Below, one piece after another: positions 18,325 to 26,130 of a stretch of 64,000 nt of DNA. This DNA is from Granulicatella adiacens ATCC 49175. Lineage in GTDB: Bacteria; Bacillota; Bacilli; Lactobacillales; Aerococcaceae. The DNA is taken from assembly GCF_025150565.1 (NCBI RefSeq), contig NZ_CP102283.1:868001-932000 (forward strand), in the 5' to 3' direction. The notes beneath the pieces are model-generated. The model saw only the letters and a program-made list of their open reading frames with translations, did not search any database and was not told the DNA's origin. Positions within the stretch are counted from its first letter, which is position 1, and each line of letters begins with the position of its first letter. The translations under genes were made by a program, and so were the position numbers.

Positions 18325-19503
18325 ATGGAAAAGAGTATTCAAAATTTTACTTTTCAAAATCCAACAAAAATTTTATTTGGAAAAAAACGTATAGAGGAAA
18401 TTGATAATGAAATACCTAAAGATGCAAAAGTCCTCATCTTATATGGTGGAGGATCAGTCAAAAAAAATGGAGCCTTTGAGAGAGCGGTTTTGGCTCTTGG
18501 AGGACGCGATTGGGATGAGTTTTCGGGAATAGAGGCAAATCCTACATTCGAAACGTTAATGAAGGCTGTCCATAAAGTAAGAGAAGGAGGTTTTACCTAC
18601 TTACTTGCAATCGGAGGTGGTTCTGTCATTGATGGAACTAAATTTGTCTCTGCAGCCAGCCTGTTTGAAGGAGACCCTATAGATTTATTTGGTTGGGGAA
18701 TTGGAAAAGGACTACCCGTTCAAGAGGTTGTACCATTTGGAACGATTTTAACCTTACCAGCAACTGGTTCTGAAATGAATTCTGGAGCAGTGATTAGTTT
18801 TGTTGAAAAAAATGCAAAAGTAAGTTTTAGAGGGCCAAAGACGTTTCCAGTATTTTCAGTATTAGAGCCTGAACTAACCTATACATTACCTGAACGTCAA
18901 TTAGTAAACGGACTCTTAGACTCATTCATCCATGTAATGGAGAATTATTTAACCTATCCAGTAGGAGGAATTCTTCAGGATCGTTATGCAGAAAGTATCC
19001 TTCAAACGTTGATTGAGATTGCTCCTCGTATTATTGATATTCATCATATTGATTATAACGATAGAGCTACTTTTATGTGGTGTGCCACTAATGCGTTAAA
19101 TGGGACAATTAATTTAGGTGTTCCGACGGATTGGTCTTCTCATGCATTAGGTCATGAAATCACATTAAATCATGGATTAGACCATGGAAGAACATTATCA
19201 ATTGTATTGCCAGCGATGATGAAAGTTAGAAAAAAACAAAAATGGGATAAGTTAGTTCAATATGGAAAACGCGTCTGGGGATTAGATGGAGAAGAGAATG
19301 AGGTTGTTGAACAAGCTATTATAAATACAGAAAAATTTTTCTCATCTCTAGGTGCTCCTACTCGATTTAGTGATGTAGGTTTAGGTGAAGAAGTAATCCC
19401 AGCATTAGTAGAAGGACTAAAACGTCATAAGAAGGTTGCTTTATCCGAACATGGAGATGTGACTCCAGAAGTTGCTTATGAGGTATATAAAACGGCTTTA
19501 TAA
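18325..19503 (+). CDS. Iron-containing alcohol dehydrogenase (YqhD/butanol-dehydrogenase type)
   Basis: A 392-residue group III alcohol dehydrogenase. It has the opening FTFQNPTKILFGK, the nucleotide-binding segment AIGGGSVIDGTKF near residue 95, TLPATGSEMNSG near 145, and the metal-binding region LLDSFIHVMENY followed by HALGHEITLNHGLDHGRTLSIV. This resembles YqhD and NADH-dependent butanol dehydrogenases, so it most likely reduces aldehydes during fermentation; the coenzyme and substrate are not decidable here. GAGGTGAAGAG precedes the ATG. It is followed by uvrC after 43 bases, with no terminator seen between. Confidence 0.9.
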   Translation: MEKSIQNFTFQNPTKILFGKKRIEEIDNEIPKDAKVLILYGGGSVKKNGAFERAVLALGGRDWDEFSGIEANPTFETLMKAVHKVREGGFTYLLAIGGGSVIDGTKFVSAASLFEGDPIDLFGWGIGKGLPVQEVVPFGTILTLPATGSEMNSGAVISFVEKNAKVSFRGPKTFPVFSVLEPELTYTLPERQLVNGLLDSFIHVMENYLTYPVGGILQDRYAESILQTLIEIAPRIIDIHHIDYNDRATFMWCATNALNGTINLGVPTDWSSHALGHEITLNHGLDHGRTLSIVLPAMMKVRKKQKWDKLVQYGKRVWGLDGEENEVVEQAIINTEKFFSSLGAPTRFSDVGLGEEVIPALVEGLKRHKKVALSEHGDVTPEVAYEVYKTAL

Positions 19504-19546
19504 ATAGTATGTACTTTTTATTAGTCTTGAATGAAAGGAAGATTAA

Positions 19547-21325
19547 ATGGCTAGTGAATTGATTGAAAGCAAACTTAAGAATCTTCCAGATTTACCGGGT
19601 TGCTATATTATGAGAAATAGTAACGATGAGATTATCTATATTGGGAAGGCCAAGAATTTAAAAAATCGTGTTCGTTCTTATTTCAGAGGTGCACTTGATA
19701 CGAAAACTGAAAAACTAGTTAGTGAAATCCACCATTTTGAGTATATTGTGACAAAGACAAATAAAGAATCTCTTTTACTAGAAATTAACCTGATAAAAAA
19801 ATATCAACCGTACTACAATATTAAGTTGAAACAGGGGACGATGTATCCTTATTTAAAAATCACTTCAGAGAGGGATCCGCAATTAGTGATTTCTCACAAA
19901 GTTGAAAAAGATGGAGGAATCTATTTTGGACCTTACCCTAATGTAACTGCTGCTACTTCTACCCAACAACTCATTCAAAAAATTTATCCATTAAGAAAAT
20001 GTGGGAAGAATGAAACCAGAGCTTGTTTTTATTATCATTTAGGACAGTGCATCGGTTGTTGCGACCATGAAATTTCTGAGGATGAGTACAAAACACAAAT
20101 AAAGAAAATTCAACGCTTTTTAAATGGAGATGTAAAAGCCATTAAAGATGATTTGAATCAGAGAATGTTAGAGGCCTCTGAACGATTGGAATTCGAAAAA
20201 GCTATGGATTATCGTGATCAAATTCATTACATTGAAGCAACGGTTGAGAAGCAAAACATAATGAGTTCTGATTTCACGAATCGAGATGTATTTGCGTACT
20301 TTGTTGATCGAGGATGGATTTCAATTCAAGTATTTTTATTAAGACAATCAACGATTATTAAAAGGGAAGCAGCGATGTTTCCTATTTATGATCAAATTGA
20401 AGATGAAGTTCTATCCTTTATTATCCAGTTTTATGAAGATCAAAACCATATTTTACCTAAAGAAATATTAGTTCCGGATGCTTTAGATATTGATTTACTA
20501 TCCGAGACACTGGGTGTAAAAGCTGTATCTCCAAAAAGAGGATCTAAAAAAAGAATGCTAGACTTAGCGACTCAAAATAGTGAGATTTCTTTATTAGAGA
20601 AGTTTAGAAGAGAAGAGCAGAGTCAGTTAAAAACATTAGGTGCTTTAGATGAGTTATCACAAGCTCTTGGACTTGAAAAGTTGTCGGTGATTGAGTCTTT
20701 TGACCATTCAAATATTCAAGGTACGAATCCTGTTTCTGCTATGGTTGTTTTTCGAGATGGGAAACCCGATCGGAAACATTATCGAAAATTTAAGGTGAAG
20801 ACGGTCCTTGGAAGCCATGAGTTCGCGACGACGCAAGAAGTGATTAGAAGACGTTATTCCAGATTGCTAAGAGAAAAAGCGGACCTTCCTGACTTAGTTT
20901 TAATGGATGGTGGAAAAATCCAAATGAAGGCTGCTATGGAAGTTCTTGAAGATGAACTAGGCTTATCTATTCCGGTTTGTGGGATGGTAAAAAATGATAA
21001 ACATAAAACAGCTTCTTTAATTTATGGAGAAAAATTTACTCCTATTGAATTAGATCGAAAAGGACAAGCCTTTCAATTGATTCAAAGAGTCCAAGAAGAG
21101 GTTCACCGATTTGCTATAACTTTTCACAGACAAGTTAGAGGCAAGAATACTTTCTCTTCAAGATTGGAGTTAATAGATGGAGTAGGACCAAAAACTAGAA
21201 AGAAACTTTTAAGTCATTTTAAGACTACTACCGCAATAAAAAATGCTAGTGTTGAGGAGTTACGGAAGATTGGAATCTCTGAAAAAGTTGCAAGCAATAT
21301 AATAACAACGTTTCAGAATGAATAA
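19547..21325 (+). CDS. uvrC: UvrABC excinuclease subunit C
   Basis: UvrC makes both incisions in nucleotide excision repair. The 592-residue protein has the GIY-YIG nuclease domain (LPGCYIMRNSNDEIIYIGKA, about 14-95), a cysteine cluster (CGKNETRACFYYHLGQCIGCC), a UVR motif near 200-235 for UvrB contact, the RNase H-like second nuclease domain (VIESFDHSNIQGT near 380), and C-terminal helix-hairpin-helix motifs (LIDGVGPKTRKKLLSHF). AAAGGAAG precedes the start. A strong terminator follows. Confidence 0.96.
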   Translation: MASELIESKLKNLPDLPGCYIMRNSNDEIIYIGKAKNLKNRVRSYFRGALDTKTEKLVSEIHHFEYIVTKTNKESLLLEINLIKKYQPYYNIKLKQGTMYPYLKITSERDPQLVISHKVEKDGGIYFGPYPNVTAATSTQQLIQKIYPLRKCGKNETRACFYYHLGQCIGCCDHEISEDEYKTQIKKIQRFLNGDVKAIKDDLNQRMLEASERLEFEKAMDYRDQIHYIEATVEKQNIMSSDFTNRDVFAYFVDRGWISIQVFLLRQSTIIKREAAMFPIYDQIEDEVLSFIIQFYEDQNHILPKEILVPDALDIDLLSETLGVKAVSPKRGSKKRMLDLATQNSEISLLEKFRREEQSQLKTLGALDELSQALGLEKLSVIESFDHSNIQGTNPVSAMVVFRDGKPDRKHYRKFKVKTVLGSHEFATTQEVIRRRYSRLLREKADLPDLVLMDGGKIQMKAAMEVLEDELGLSIPVCGMVKNDKHKTASLIYGEKFTPIELDRKGQAFQLIQRVQEEVHRFAITFHRQVRGKNTFSSRLELIDGVGPKTRKKLLSHFKTTTAIKNASVEELRKIGISEKVASNIITTFQNE

Positions 21326-21343
21326 ATTATTAAGAGTAAAACT

Positions 21344-21380
21344 AAAAAATGAAACAGGTAAATTATCTGTTTCATTTTTT
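21344..21380 (+). terminator. Terminator after uvrC
   Basis: A 14-bp stem (21344-21357 with 21367-21380) built on TGAAACAG/CTGTTTCA, flanked by A- and T-runs. Confidence 0.9.
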
Positions 21381-21471
21381 AGTTTGCTTTTCAAGACTTA
21401 ATCTTTGTTTTTTTTGGATGGATGTGCTATCTTTTTGATTGTTGAAAAATAAATAAAAGGTGGTTAAACCA

Positions 21472-22347
21472 ATGAAAAAATGGATGAAAGCTGGTTTCGT
21501 TGCTGTGGCTACATTATTAGCAGCATGCGGAGCAAACACAACAAAAACACAAGAAACAACTGTATCAGTTTCAGATGCGCAAGCAAACTGGGATAAAATT
21601 GTTGAATCTGGTGTCATTAAAGTATCAACTGCAGGTACTTTATATCCACAATCATTCCATAATGATAATAATGAACTAACTGGTTACGATGTGGAAATCA
21701 TGAAGGAAGTTGCGAAGCGTTTAAACCTTAAAGTTGAATTTACGGAAATGGGTGTTGACGGAATGTTAACAGCATTAGATAGTGGTATGACGGACATCGC
21801 CAACTATTCAATTGAAGAAGGTGCGAAAAACTTCGATGACTATTTGCACACTACACCTCATAAATACTCATTTACATCAATGGTTGTTCGTGGAAGCGAT
21901 AATTCAGGAATCCATTCTTGGGCTGATGTAAAAGGAAAAAAAGCAGCAGGTGCAGCTAGTACAAACTACATGAAGATTGCTAAAAAACTTGGTGCGGAAT
22001 TAGTTGTTTATGACAACGTAACAAATGATGTATATATGTCTGATTTAGTAAACGGACGTACAGATGTAATTATCAACGATTACTACTTACAATCAATCGC
22101 GGTCGCTTTTGCTAAAGATAAATATGACATTAAGATTAACGAAGGTGTTTACGCAAACCCTTATAGTTCAAGCTTCTCAATTTCATTAAATAACACTGTA
22201 TTACGTGATAAGTTCAATGAAGCGATGGATGCAATGAAGAAAGATGGAACATTGAAAAAAATCTCTGAAAAATTCTTCGCCGGGCAAGACGTAACAGAAC
22301 CTAAAGAATTCAAAACAGAAAAAATCGATATTTCAGATGTAGACTAA
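21472..22347 (+). CDS. Amino-acid ABC transporter substrate-binding lipoprotein
   Basis: A 291-residue lipoprotein precursor with signal peptide and lipobox LAAC (lipid-carrying Cys19), a polar linker, and a family 3 (SBP_bac_3) solute-binding domain (GTLYPQSFHNDNNELTGYDVEIMKEVAKRL). Binding proteins of this type take up polar amino acids or cystine; ligand unknown. The start ATG 21472 follows AAAGGTGG by eight bases; a GTG at 21460 is inside that site. One base separates it from the permease, so both belong to one unit. No ATPase gene follows. Confidence 0.9.
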   Translation: MKKWMKAGFVAVATLLAACGANTTKTQETTVSVSDAQANWDKIVESGVIKVSTAGTLYPQSFHNDNNELTGYDVEIMKEVAKRLNLKVEFTEMGVDGMLTALDSGMTDIANYSIEEGAKNFDDYLHTTPHKYSFTSMVVRGSDNSGIHSWADVKGKKAAGAASTNYMKIAKKLGAELVVYDNVTNDVYMSDLVNGRTDVIINDYYLQSIAVAFAKDKYDIKINEGVYANPYSSSFSISLNNTVLRDKFNEAMDAMKKDGTLKKISEKFFAGQDVTEPKEFKTEKIDISDVD

Positions 22348-22348
22348 T

Positions 22349-23008
22349 ATGTTAAATAAAATCTTCGATATCAGTATTGCGATTAACAATTTTTGGTTTA
22401 TTCTTAGTGGATTAGGATATACATTAGGAGTCGCATTAACAAGCTTCGTATTCGGAACGATTTTAGGATTTATTCTCGTATTAATGAGACGTTCCAGGTT
22501 CCGTTTTCTACGATGGATTGCAACGTTTCATGTGTCCTTTATGCGAGGAACACCAACGCTAGTGTTTTTATTTTTACTATATTTTGGTTTACCATTCTTA
22601 AAAATAACGTTACCCGCTTTAGTCTGTGCGCTCCTTTGCTTTAGTATTGCAAGTAGCGCGTATATTTCCGAAGTATTACGTTCGGCAATGGATGCAGTGG
22701 ATAATGGCCAATGGGAAGCAGCGATGTCTCTTGGGATGAGTTATCGTCAAACTTTACAAAAAGTAATTGTACCTCAAGCGTTTCGAATTGCAATCCCACC
22801 ATTAAGTAATGTGTTACTGGATATGATTAAAGGATCGTCTCTAGTTGCGATGATTTCACTACCTGATATTTTCCAAAATGCGAAAATTGTAGGTGGTCGT
22901 GAACAAAACTATATGACAGTTTATATTTTAGTAGCAATTATTTACTGGATTATCTGTTTGCTTTTTGAACAAGGGCAACGATATTTAGAAAATAAAATGG
23001 CACTTTAA
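22349..23008 (+). CDS. Amino-acid ABC transporter permease
   Basis: A 219-residue polytopic permease of the His/Glu/Gln/Arg (HisMQ) family. It carries the EAA loop motif EAAMSLGMSYRQTLQKVIVPQAFRIAIPPLSN near residues 126-157, the site for contact with the ATPase, and MRGTPTLVFLFLLYFG near 65-80. Length is normal. Its own ribosome site is poor and it probably depends on coupling with the binding-protein gene one base upstream. A terminator 14 bases after the stop closes the unit, so the partner ATPase must be supplied from elsewhere. Confidence 0.92.
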   Translation: MLNKIFDISIAINNFWFILSGLGYTLGVALTSFVFGTILGFILVLMRRSRFRFLRWIATFHVSFMRGTPTLVFLFLLYFGLPFLKITLPALVCALLCFSIASSAYISEVLRSAMDAVDNGQWEAAMSLGMSYRQTLQKVIVPQAFRIAIPPLSNVLLDMIKGSSLVAMISLPDIFQNAKIVGGREQNYMTVYILVAIIYWIICLLFEQGQRYLENKMAL

Positions 23009-23021
23009 TAGAAAATAGTAC

Positions 23022-23053
23022 AGAGAACTGTGTAACAGCAGTTCTCTTTTTTA
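23022..23053 (+). terminator. Terminator after the ABC permease
   Basis: A perfect 9-bp stem (AGAGAACTG 23022-23030 with CAGTTCTCT 23039-23047) followed by six T. Confidence 0.9.
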
Positions 23054-23071
23054 TAGAAACGTTGAAACTAT

Positions 23072-23100
23072 TTGAAGTATAAGAGTTTCTTCGTTAAAAT
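23072..23100 (+). promoter_or_regulatory. Promoter for the DEAD-box helicase operon
   Basis: TTGAAG (23072-23077), a 17-base spacer and TAAAAT (23095-23100), 42 bases before the helicase ATG. Confidence 0.65.
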
Positions 23101-23141
23101 GAATAGGACTCAAAAGAACAAGGTTATCGGAAAGGACACTT

Positions 23142-24329
23142 ATGAATACAAAGACTATTTGGGAGCAACACGGCTTCCACACATTAACACCGATACAAGA
23201 AAAGACACAAGAACTGATTAAAGAGGGGACAGATATCGTTGCCATCTCTCCGACAGGGACAGGGAAAACATTAGCGTATGTCGTTCCTATTTTGGAAAGA
23301 GTAAAAGCAGATAGGACACTCCAAGCTCTTATTGTGGCGCCTTCACAAGAATTAGCCCAACAAATTGGAACAGTGATTAGAGAGTGGAAACCGTTAGAAA
23401 TCCGTGTACAAGTTTTAGCAGGCGGTGCAAACGTTAAACGCCAAGTAGAGAAGTTAAAGGAAAAACCAGAAATCGTTGTAGGAACACCTGGACGATTACT
23501 TGAACTGTCTAAGCTTCGTAAATTAAAGCTACATCAAGTAGAACTGCTTGTATTAGATGAGGCAGATTATTTACTAGACCCGGAGCAATTGAATAATACG
23601 AGAGAACTTGTAAAGAAACTTCCTTCTGAAAGACAAGTACTTTGTTTTTCAGCGACAAAGAATAAAAATTTAGAAGAAGTGAGTAAATGGATTAATATGC
23701 AACCGACTTTTGTTGAAGTTTCAGAGGGAAACGCTGCGCATGCGAATGTAATTCATGGATATATTGAATGTCCAACTAGAAAACGGGATGAAGTGTTAAG
23801 AAAGCTCGCTTTTTCAGAAAATGCAAACCAAGCATTAGTTTTCGTTAATTCGATTGCAAACGCTGCATTACTCGGAGAAAAGTTATCGTTTCATCAAGTC
23901 CCAGTTGCACTTTTAACAAGTGATGCTCATCAAACGGAACGTAAAAAAGCTATTGATTTATTTAAAAAAGGGCAGATTCCGTTCTTACTTAGTACTGATT
24001 TAGCACAGCGGGGACTGGATATTGAAGATTTACCACTTGTTATTCATTATGATATTGCAGACTCAACAGATCAATATACACATCGTTCTGGTCGCACAGG
24101 ACGAATGGGGAAAGATGGTTTAGTTCTGAGTCTAGTGAACGACCGTGAACTAAGAGACTTGAAGAAAGTTGCTGGAAAACATAAACTAGTTCCATTCGAA
24201 TTATATGCAGGACAATTAAAACCAGTTGAGCAATTGAAGAAGAAAGAAGTAAGTTCTAAGAAACCAATTCAGAAACGAAAGAAGGGGAATAAGAATGGAA
24301 ATCATCGAGGATTTAAAAAGTCAAATTAG
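23142..24329 (+). CDS. DEAD-box ATP-dependent RNA helicase
   Basis: A 395-residue RNA helicase with every core motif in order: Q motif (GFHTLTPIQEKT), I (SPTGTGKT), Ia (PSQELAQQ), GG and TPGR, II (LDEADYLL), III (FSAT), IV/V (STDLAQRGLDIE) and VI (HRSGRTGR). The tail is short and very basic (KKKEVSSKKPIQKRKKGNK), suited to RNA binding. It is CshB-like in size, but the exact subfamily cannot be fixed by eye. The role is presumably ribosome assembly or mRNA turnover. The last 35 bases overlap the next gene. Confidence 0.93.
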   Translation: MNTKTIWEQHGFHTLTPIQEKTQELIKEGTDIVAISPTGTGKTLAYVVPILERVKADRTLQALIVAPSQELAQQIGTVIREWKPLEIRVQVLAGGANVKRQVEKLKEKPEIVVGTPGRLLELSKLRKLKLHQVELLVLDEADYLLDPEQLNNTRELVKKLPSERQVLCFSATKNKNLEEVSKWINMQPTFVEVSEGNAAHANVIHGYIECPTRKRDEVLRKLAFSENANQALVFVNSIANAALLGEKLSFHQVPVALLTSDAHQTERKKAIDLFKKGQIPFLLSTDLAQRGLDIEDLPLVIHYDIADSTDQYTHRSGRTGRMGKDGLVLSLVNDRELRDLKKVAGKHKLVPFELYAGQLKPVEQLKKKEVSSKKPIQKRKKGNKNGNHRGFKKSN

Positions 24330-24660
24330 TTTCTTCGGATTTGAAATGACAGATACCGATAGCTTAATAGCTTTAGATAAAGGAGAACAGAACTTTGTAC
24401 TCTTTTGGGCTAAAGATGGTTTCGTTCTGTTTGAAACTTCTAAAGAAGGTGTTTGGAGAGCAAATAGACCCATCGTTATCCCTTCCAATCGTATTCAAAA
24501 AGTTTCTTTTGAAAAGAGGCTTTTAGGAAATCCAAAACTAATATTGCAATATTTAGATAAAGAGGAGACTTTCGTTGTACCGATGAAATGCAGATTTCAT
24601 CAAAATCAAAAAACAGAAGTAAAGAAATTCATTAATACAATAGAAGGATTAAAAGGGTAG
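24295..24660 (+). CDS. Hypothetical protein overlapping the helicase gene
   Basis: Unrecognised 121-residue protein with alternating polar and hydrophobic segments (FVLFWAKDGFVLFETSKEG, KLILQYLDKEETFVVPMKC) that look beta-rich, and no signal or membrane segment. AAGGGG lies about seven bases before the ATG, and the frame starts inside the helicase tail, so translation is probably coupled. It is followed four bases later by an rRNA methyltransferase. The context suggests an RNA-related role, but nothing in the protein shows that. Confidence 0.75.
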   Translation: MEIIEDLKSQISFFGFEMTDTDSLIALDKGEQNFVLFWAKDGFVLFETSKEGVWRANRPIVIPSNRIQKVSFEKRLLGNPKLILQYLDKEETFVVPMKCRFHQNQKTEVKKFINTIEGLKG

Positions 24661-24664
24661 TTGT

Positions 24665-25435
24665 ATGGAAAGTATAAGTTCACCTAAGAACGAAAAAATT
24701 AAGGAGCTTGTTAAACTTCAGACTGCAAAAGGTCGTAAGAAAGCAGGGATGTATCTTCTTGAAGGGGAACACCTTGTTGAAGAAGCGATTAAAGAAAGAG
24801 CTCAGATTAAGTTGATAGTGGTTACCAGTAATCGTCTTGAAGACTATAAAAATCTGTTAGCCCAAACAGATGTACAGGTGCTAGTTGTATCACAAGACGT
24901 CTTCCATAAGTTATCAATGACGGAGACGGCTCAAGGGATTTTAGCAGTTGTTGAAATTGTTAAGCAAGAGATATTACCTCATAAGGGTCGTTTCATTGTG
25001 TTAGACGCAGTTCAAGATCCTGGTAATTTAGGAACGATTGTAAGAACGGCTGATGCTGCTGGTTTTGATGCGGTTGTTTTAGGGACGGGGACGGTTGATT
25101 TATATAACGACAAAGTTCTTCGCTCCATGCAAGGAAGTCATTTTCACATTCCCGTTTTCCAAGCGAACTTACAAGAATACTTGCCAATACTCAAAGAGAA
25201 GGGTGTTCAAGTGGCTGTTACAGCATTGCATCGAGATTCAAAGGATTATTCAGTCTTACAAGGAGCAACAGATGTAGCTATTGTCGTTGGTAATGAAGGT
25301 CAGGGAGTCTCTGATGACGTGATTGATTTAGCAGATGTCGTAGTGACGATTCCGATATTTGGAAAAGCGGAATCACTGAACGTTTCAATTGCCTCAGCTT
25401 TATTAATGTATAAAACGAAAGAAACGAAGGAGTAA
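24665..25435 (+). CDS. TrmH/SpoU-family rRNA 2'-O-methyltransferase
   Basis: A 256-residue SPOUT methyltransferase. An N-terminal L30e-like substrate-binding domain (ISSPKNEKIKELVKL ... YLLEGEHLVEEAI) precedes the SpoU catalytic domain with motif 1 DAVQDPGNLGTIVRTADAAG, motif 2 VVGNEGQGVSD and motif 3 IPIFGKAESLNVSIASA. The N-terminus resembles Bacillus YsgA (RlmP, 23S rRNA Gm2553), so a 23S rRNA ribose methylation is the likely reaction. In many Firmicutes this gene precedes pheS, which is not the case here. AAAGGG precedes the ATG. Confidence 0.9.
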   Translation: MESISSPKNEKIKELVKLQTAKGRKKAGMYLLEGEHLVEEAIKERAQIKLIVVTSNRLEDYKNLLAQTDVQVLVVSQDVFHKLSMTETAQGILAVVEIVKQEILPHKGRFIVLDAVQDPGNLGTIVRTADAAGFDAVVLGTGTVDLYNDKVLRSMQGSHFHIPVFQANLQEYLPILKEKGVQVAVTALHRDSKDYSVLQGATDVAIVVGNEGQGVSDDVIDLADVVVTIPIFGKAESLNVSIASALLMYKTKETKE

Positions 25436-25438
25436 TCA

Positions 25439-25666
25439 ATGGATAATAGACCAAATCCAATGGGAAGAAAACGTCCCATTCTTGAAACTGTTAAAACTAT
25501 GACAATTATTTTCTTTGCTTTAAGTGCCATTGCAGCTTTATATGATTTTGCCTTAGCTGTGAGAGTACTAATCATGGCGATAGTAATGTTGGTCATCTAT
25601 ACCATCATGTTATTTTCAAAAAAGCATAAATTAGATGATAGAGAAAAAGAAACCGAAGAGTCGTAA
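25439..25666 (+). CDS. Small hypothetical membrane protein
   Basis: A 75-residue protein with two hydrophobic segments (about 20-38 and 42-58), a polar Pro-rich N-terminus and a charged tail (KKHKLDDREKETEES). Not recognised. It starts three bases after the methyltransferase stop, with AAGGAG upstream, so it is the last gene of the helicase operon. Confidence 0.75.
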   Translation: MDNRPNPMGRKRPILETVKTMTIIFFALSAIAALYDFALAVRVLIMAIVMLVIYTIMLFSKKHKLDDREKETEES

Positions 25667-25683
25667 TGAAGCTGTAAAATCGA

Positions 25684-25712
25684 TTGACAGAATATTCGTC
25701 TTTAGGTATAAT
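25684..25712 (+). promoter_or_regulatory. Consensus promoter for tRNA-Arg
   Basis: Perfect TTGACA (25684-25689), 17-base spacer, perfect TATAAT (25707-25712). The predicted start lies about five bases before the mature tRNA. Confidence 0.92.
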
Positions 25713-25723
25713 AATTTAGTACT

Positions 25724-25797
25724 GTTTCAGTAGCTCAGCAGGATAGAGCATTCGCCTTCTAAGCGAACGGTCGGGGGTTCGAATCCCTCCTGAAACG
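25724..25797 (+). tRNA. tRNA-Arg (anticodon UCU)
   Basis: A 74-base cloverleaf: acceptor arms GTTTCAG (25724-25730) and CTGAAAC (25790-25796) pair perfectly, discriminator G at 25797, D-arm with AGCTC...GAGC, anticodon stem TTCGC/GCGAA with loop containing TCT, and T-loop GGTTCGAATCC. TCT in the anticodon position reads AGA codons. CCA is not encoded, as is common in Firmicutes. It is single, with its own promoter and terminator. No integrase or attachment duplication is seen around it. Confidence 0.96.
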
Positions 25798-25805
25798 CTA
25801 AATTG

Positions 25806-25850
25806 AAAGAGCATTATCAAATTTAATTTGATAATGCTCTTTTTGTTTTT
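25806..25850 (+). terminator. Terminator after tRNA-Arg
   Basis: A 17-bp stem (25806-25822 with 25826-25842, core AGAGCATTATC) followed by T-rich TTTTGTTTTT. Confidence 0.9.
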
Positions 25851-25904
25851 AAGTCAGTGAAATCAAGGTAAAAAAAGGTTAGATTGTGAATAATTAAAGC
25901 CACA

Positions 25905-25922
25905 TTGTGAAATATTTCATTC
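25905..25922 (+). promoter_or_regulatory. Candidate Rex operator upstream of pflB
   Basis: TTGTGAAATATTTCATTC matches the Rex consensus TTGTGAN6TCACAA in the whole left half and TCA of the right half. Further TTGTGA (25884-25889) and TCACAA (25970-25975, 26100-26105) half-sites lie in the same leader. Rex is the NADH-sensing repressor of fermentation genes, including pfl, in Firmicutes. Confidence 0.6.
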
Positions 25923-25953
25923 TGTTTCAAAAATTTAGTACAGCATATTAAAC

Positions 25954-25962
25954 TGTTATAAT
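25954..25962 (+). promoter_or_regulatory. Upstream extended -10 promoter of pflB
   Basis: TGTTATAAT (25954-25962) has no good -35. It lies 32 bases after the Rex-like site and would give a long leader of about 160 bases. Confidence 0.5.
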
Positions 25963-26045
25963 ACATCTTTCACAACTTATACTGCCTTAAAATAGCGATT
26001 ATAACAATACTTAACAAAATCTTTGTATTTTTTTACACTTATGTA

Positions 26046-26073
26046 TTGCACTTAAAATTAATTGTGTTATAAT
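26046..26073 (+). promoter_or_regulatory. Main promoter of pflB
   Basis: TTGCAC (26046-26051), 16-base spacer, extended TGTTATAAT ending at 26073, 57 bases before the pflB ATG. The remaining sequence between the tRNA terminator and pflB (about 280 bases) is A/T-rich leader DNA with the half-sites described above and no coding frame I support. Confidence 0.75.
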
Positions 26074-26130
26074 ATTTGTGTAGATAGCTGTTATAAGTTT
26101 CACAACCAATTATCTAAGGAGGAAAAATTT

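Noticed and set aside
25724-25797. tRNA-Arg as an attachment site for an integrated element
   Set aside because: No integrase, no duplicated tRNA 3' end and no foreign-looking genes are present on either side.
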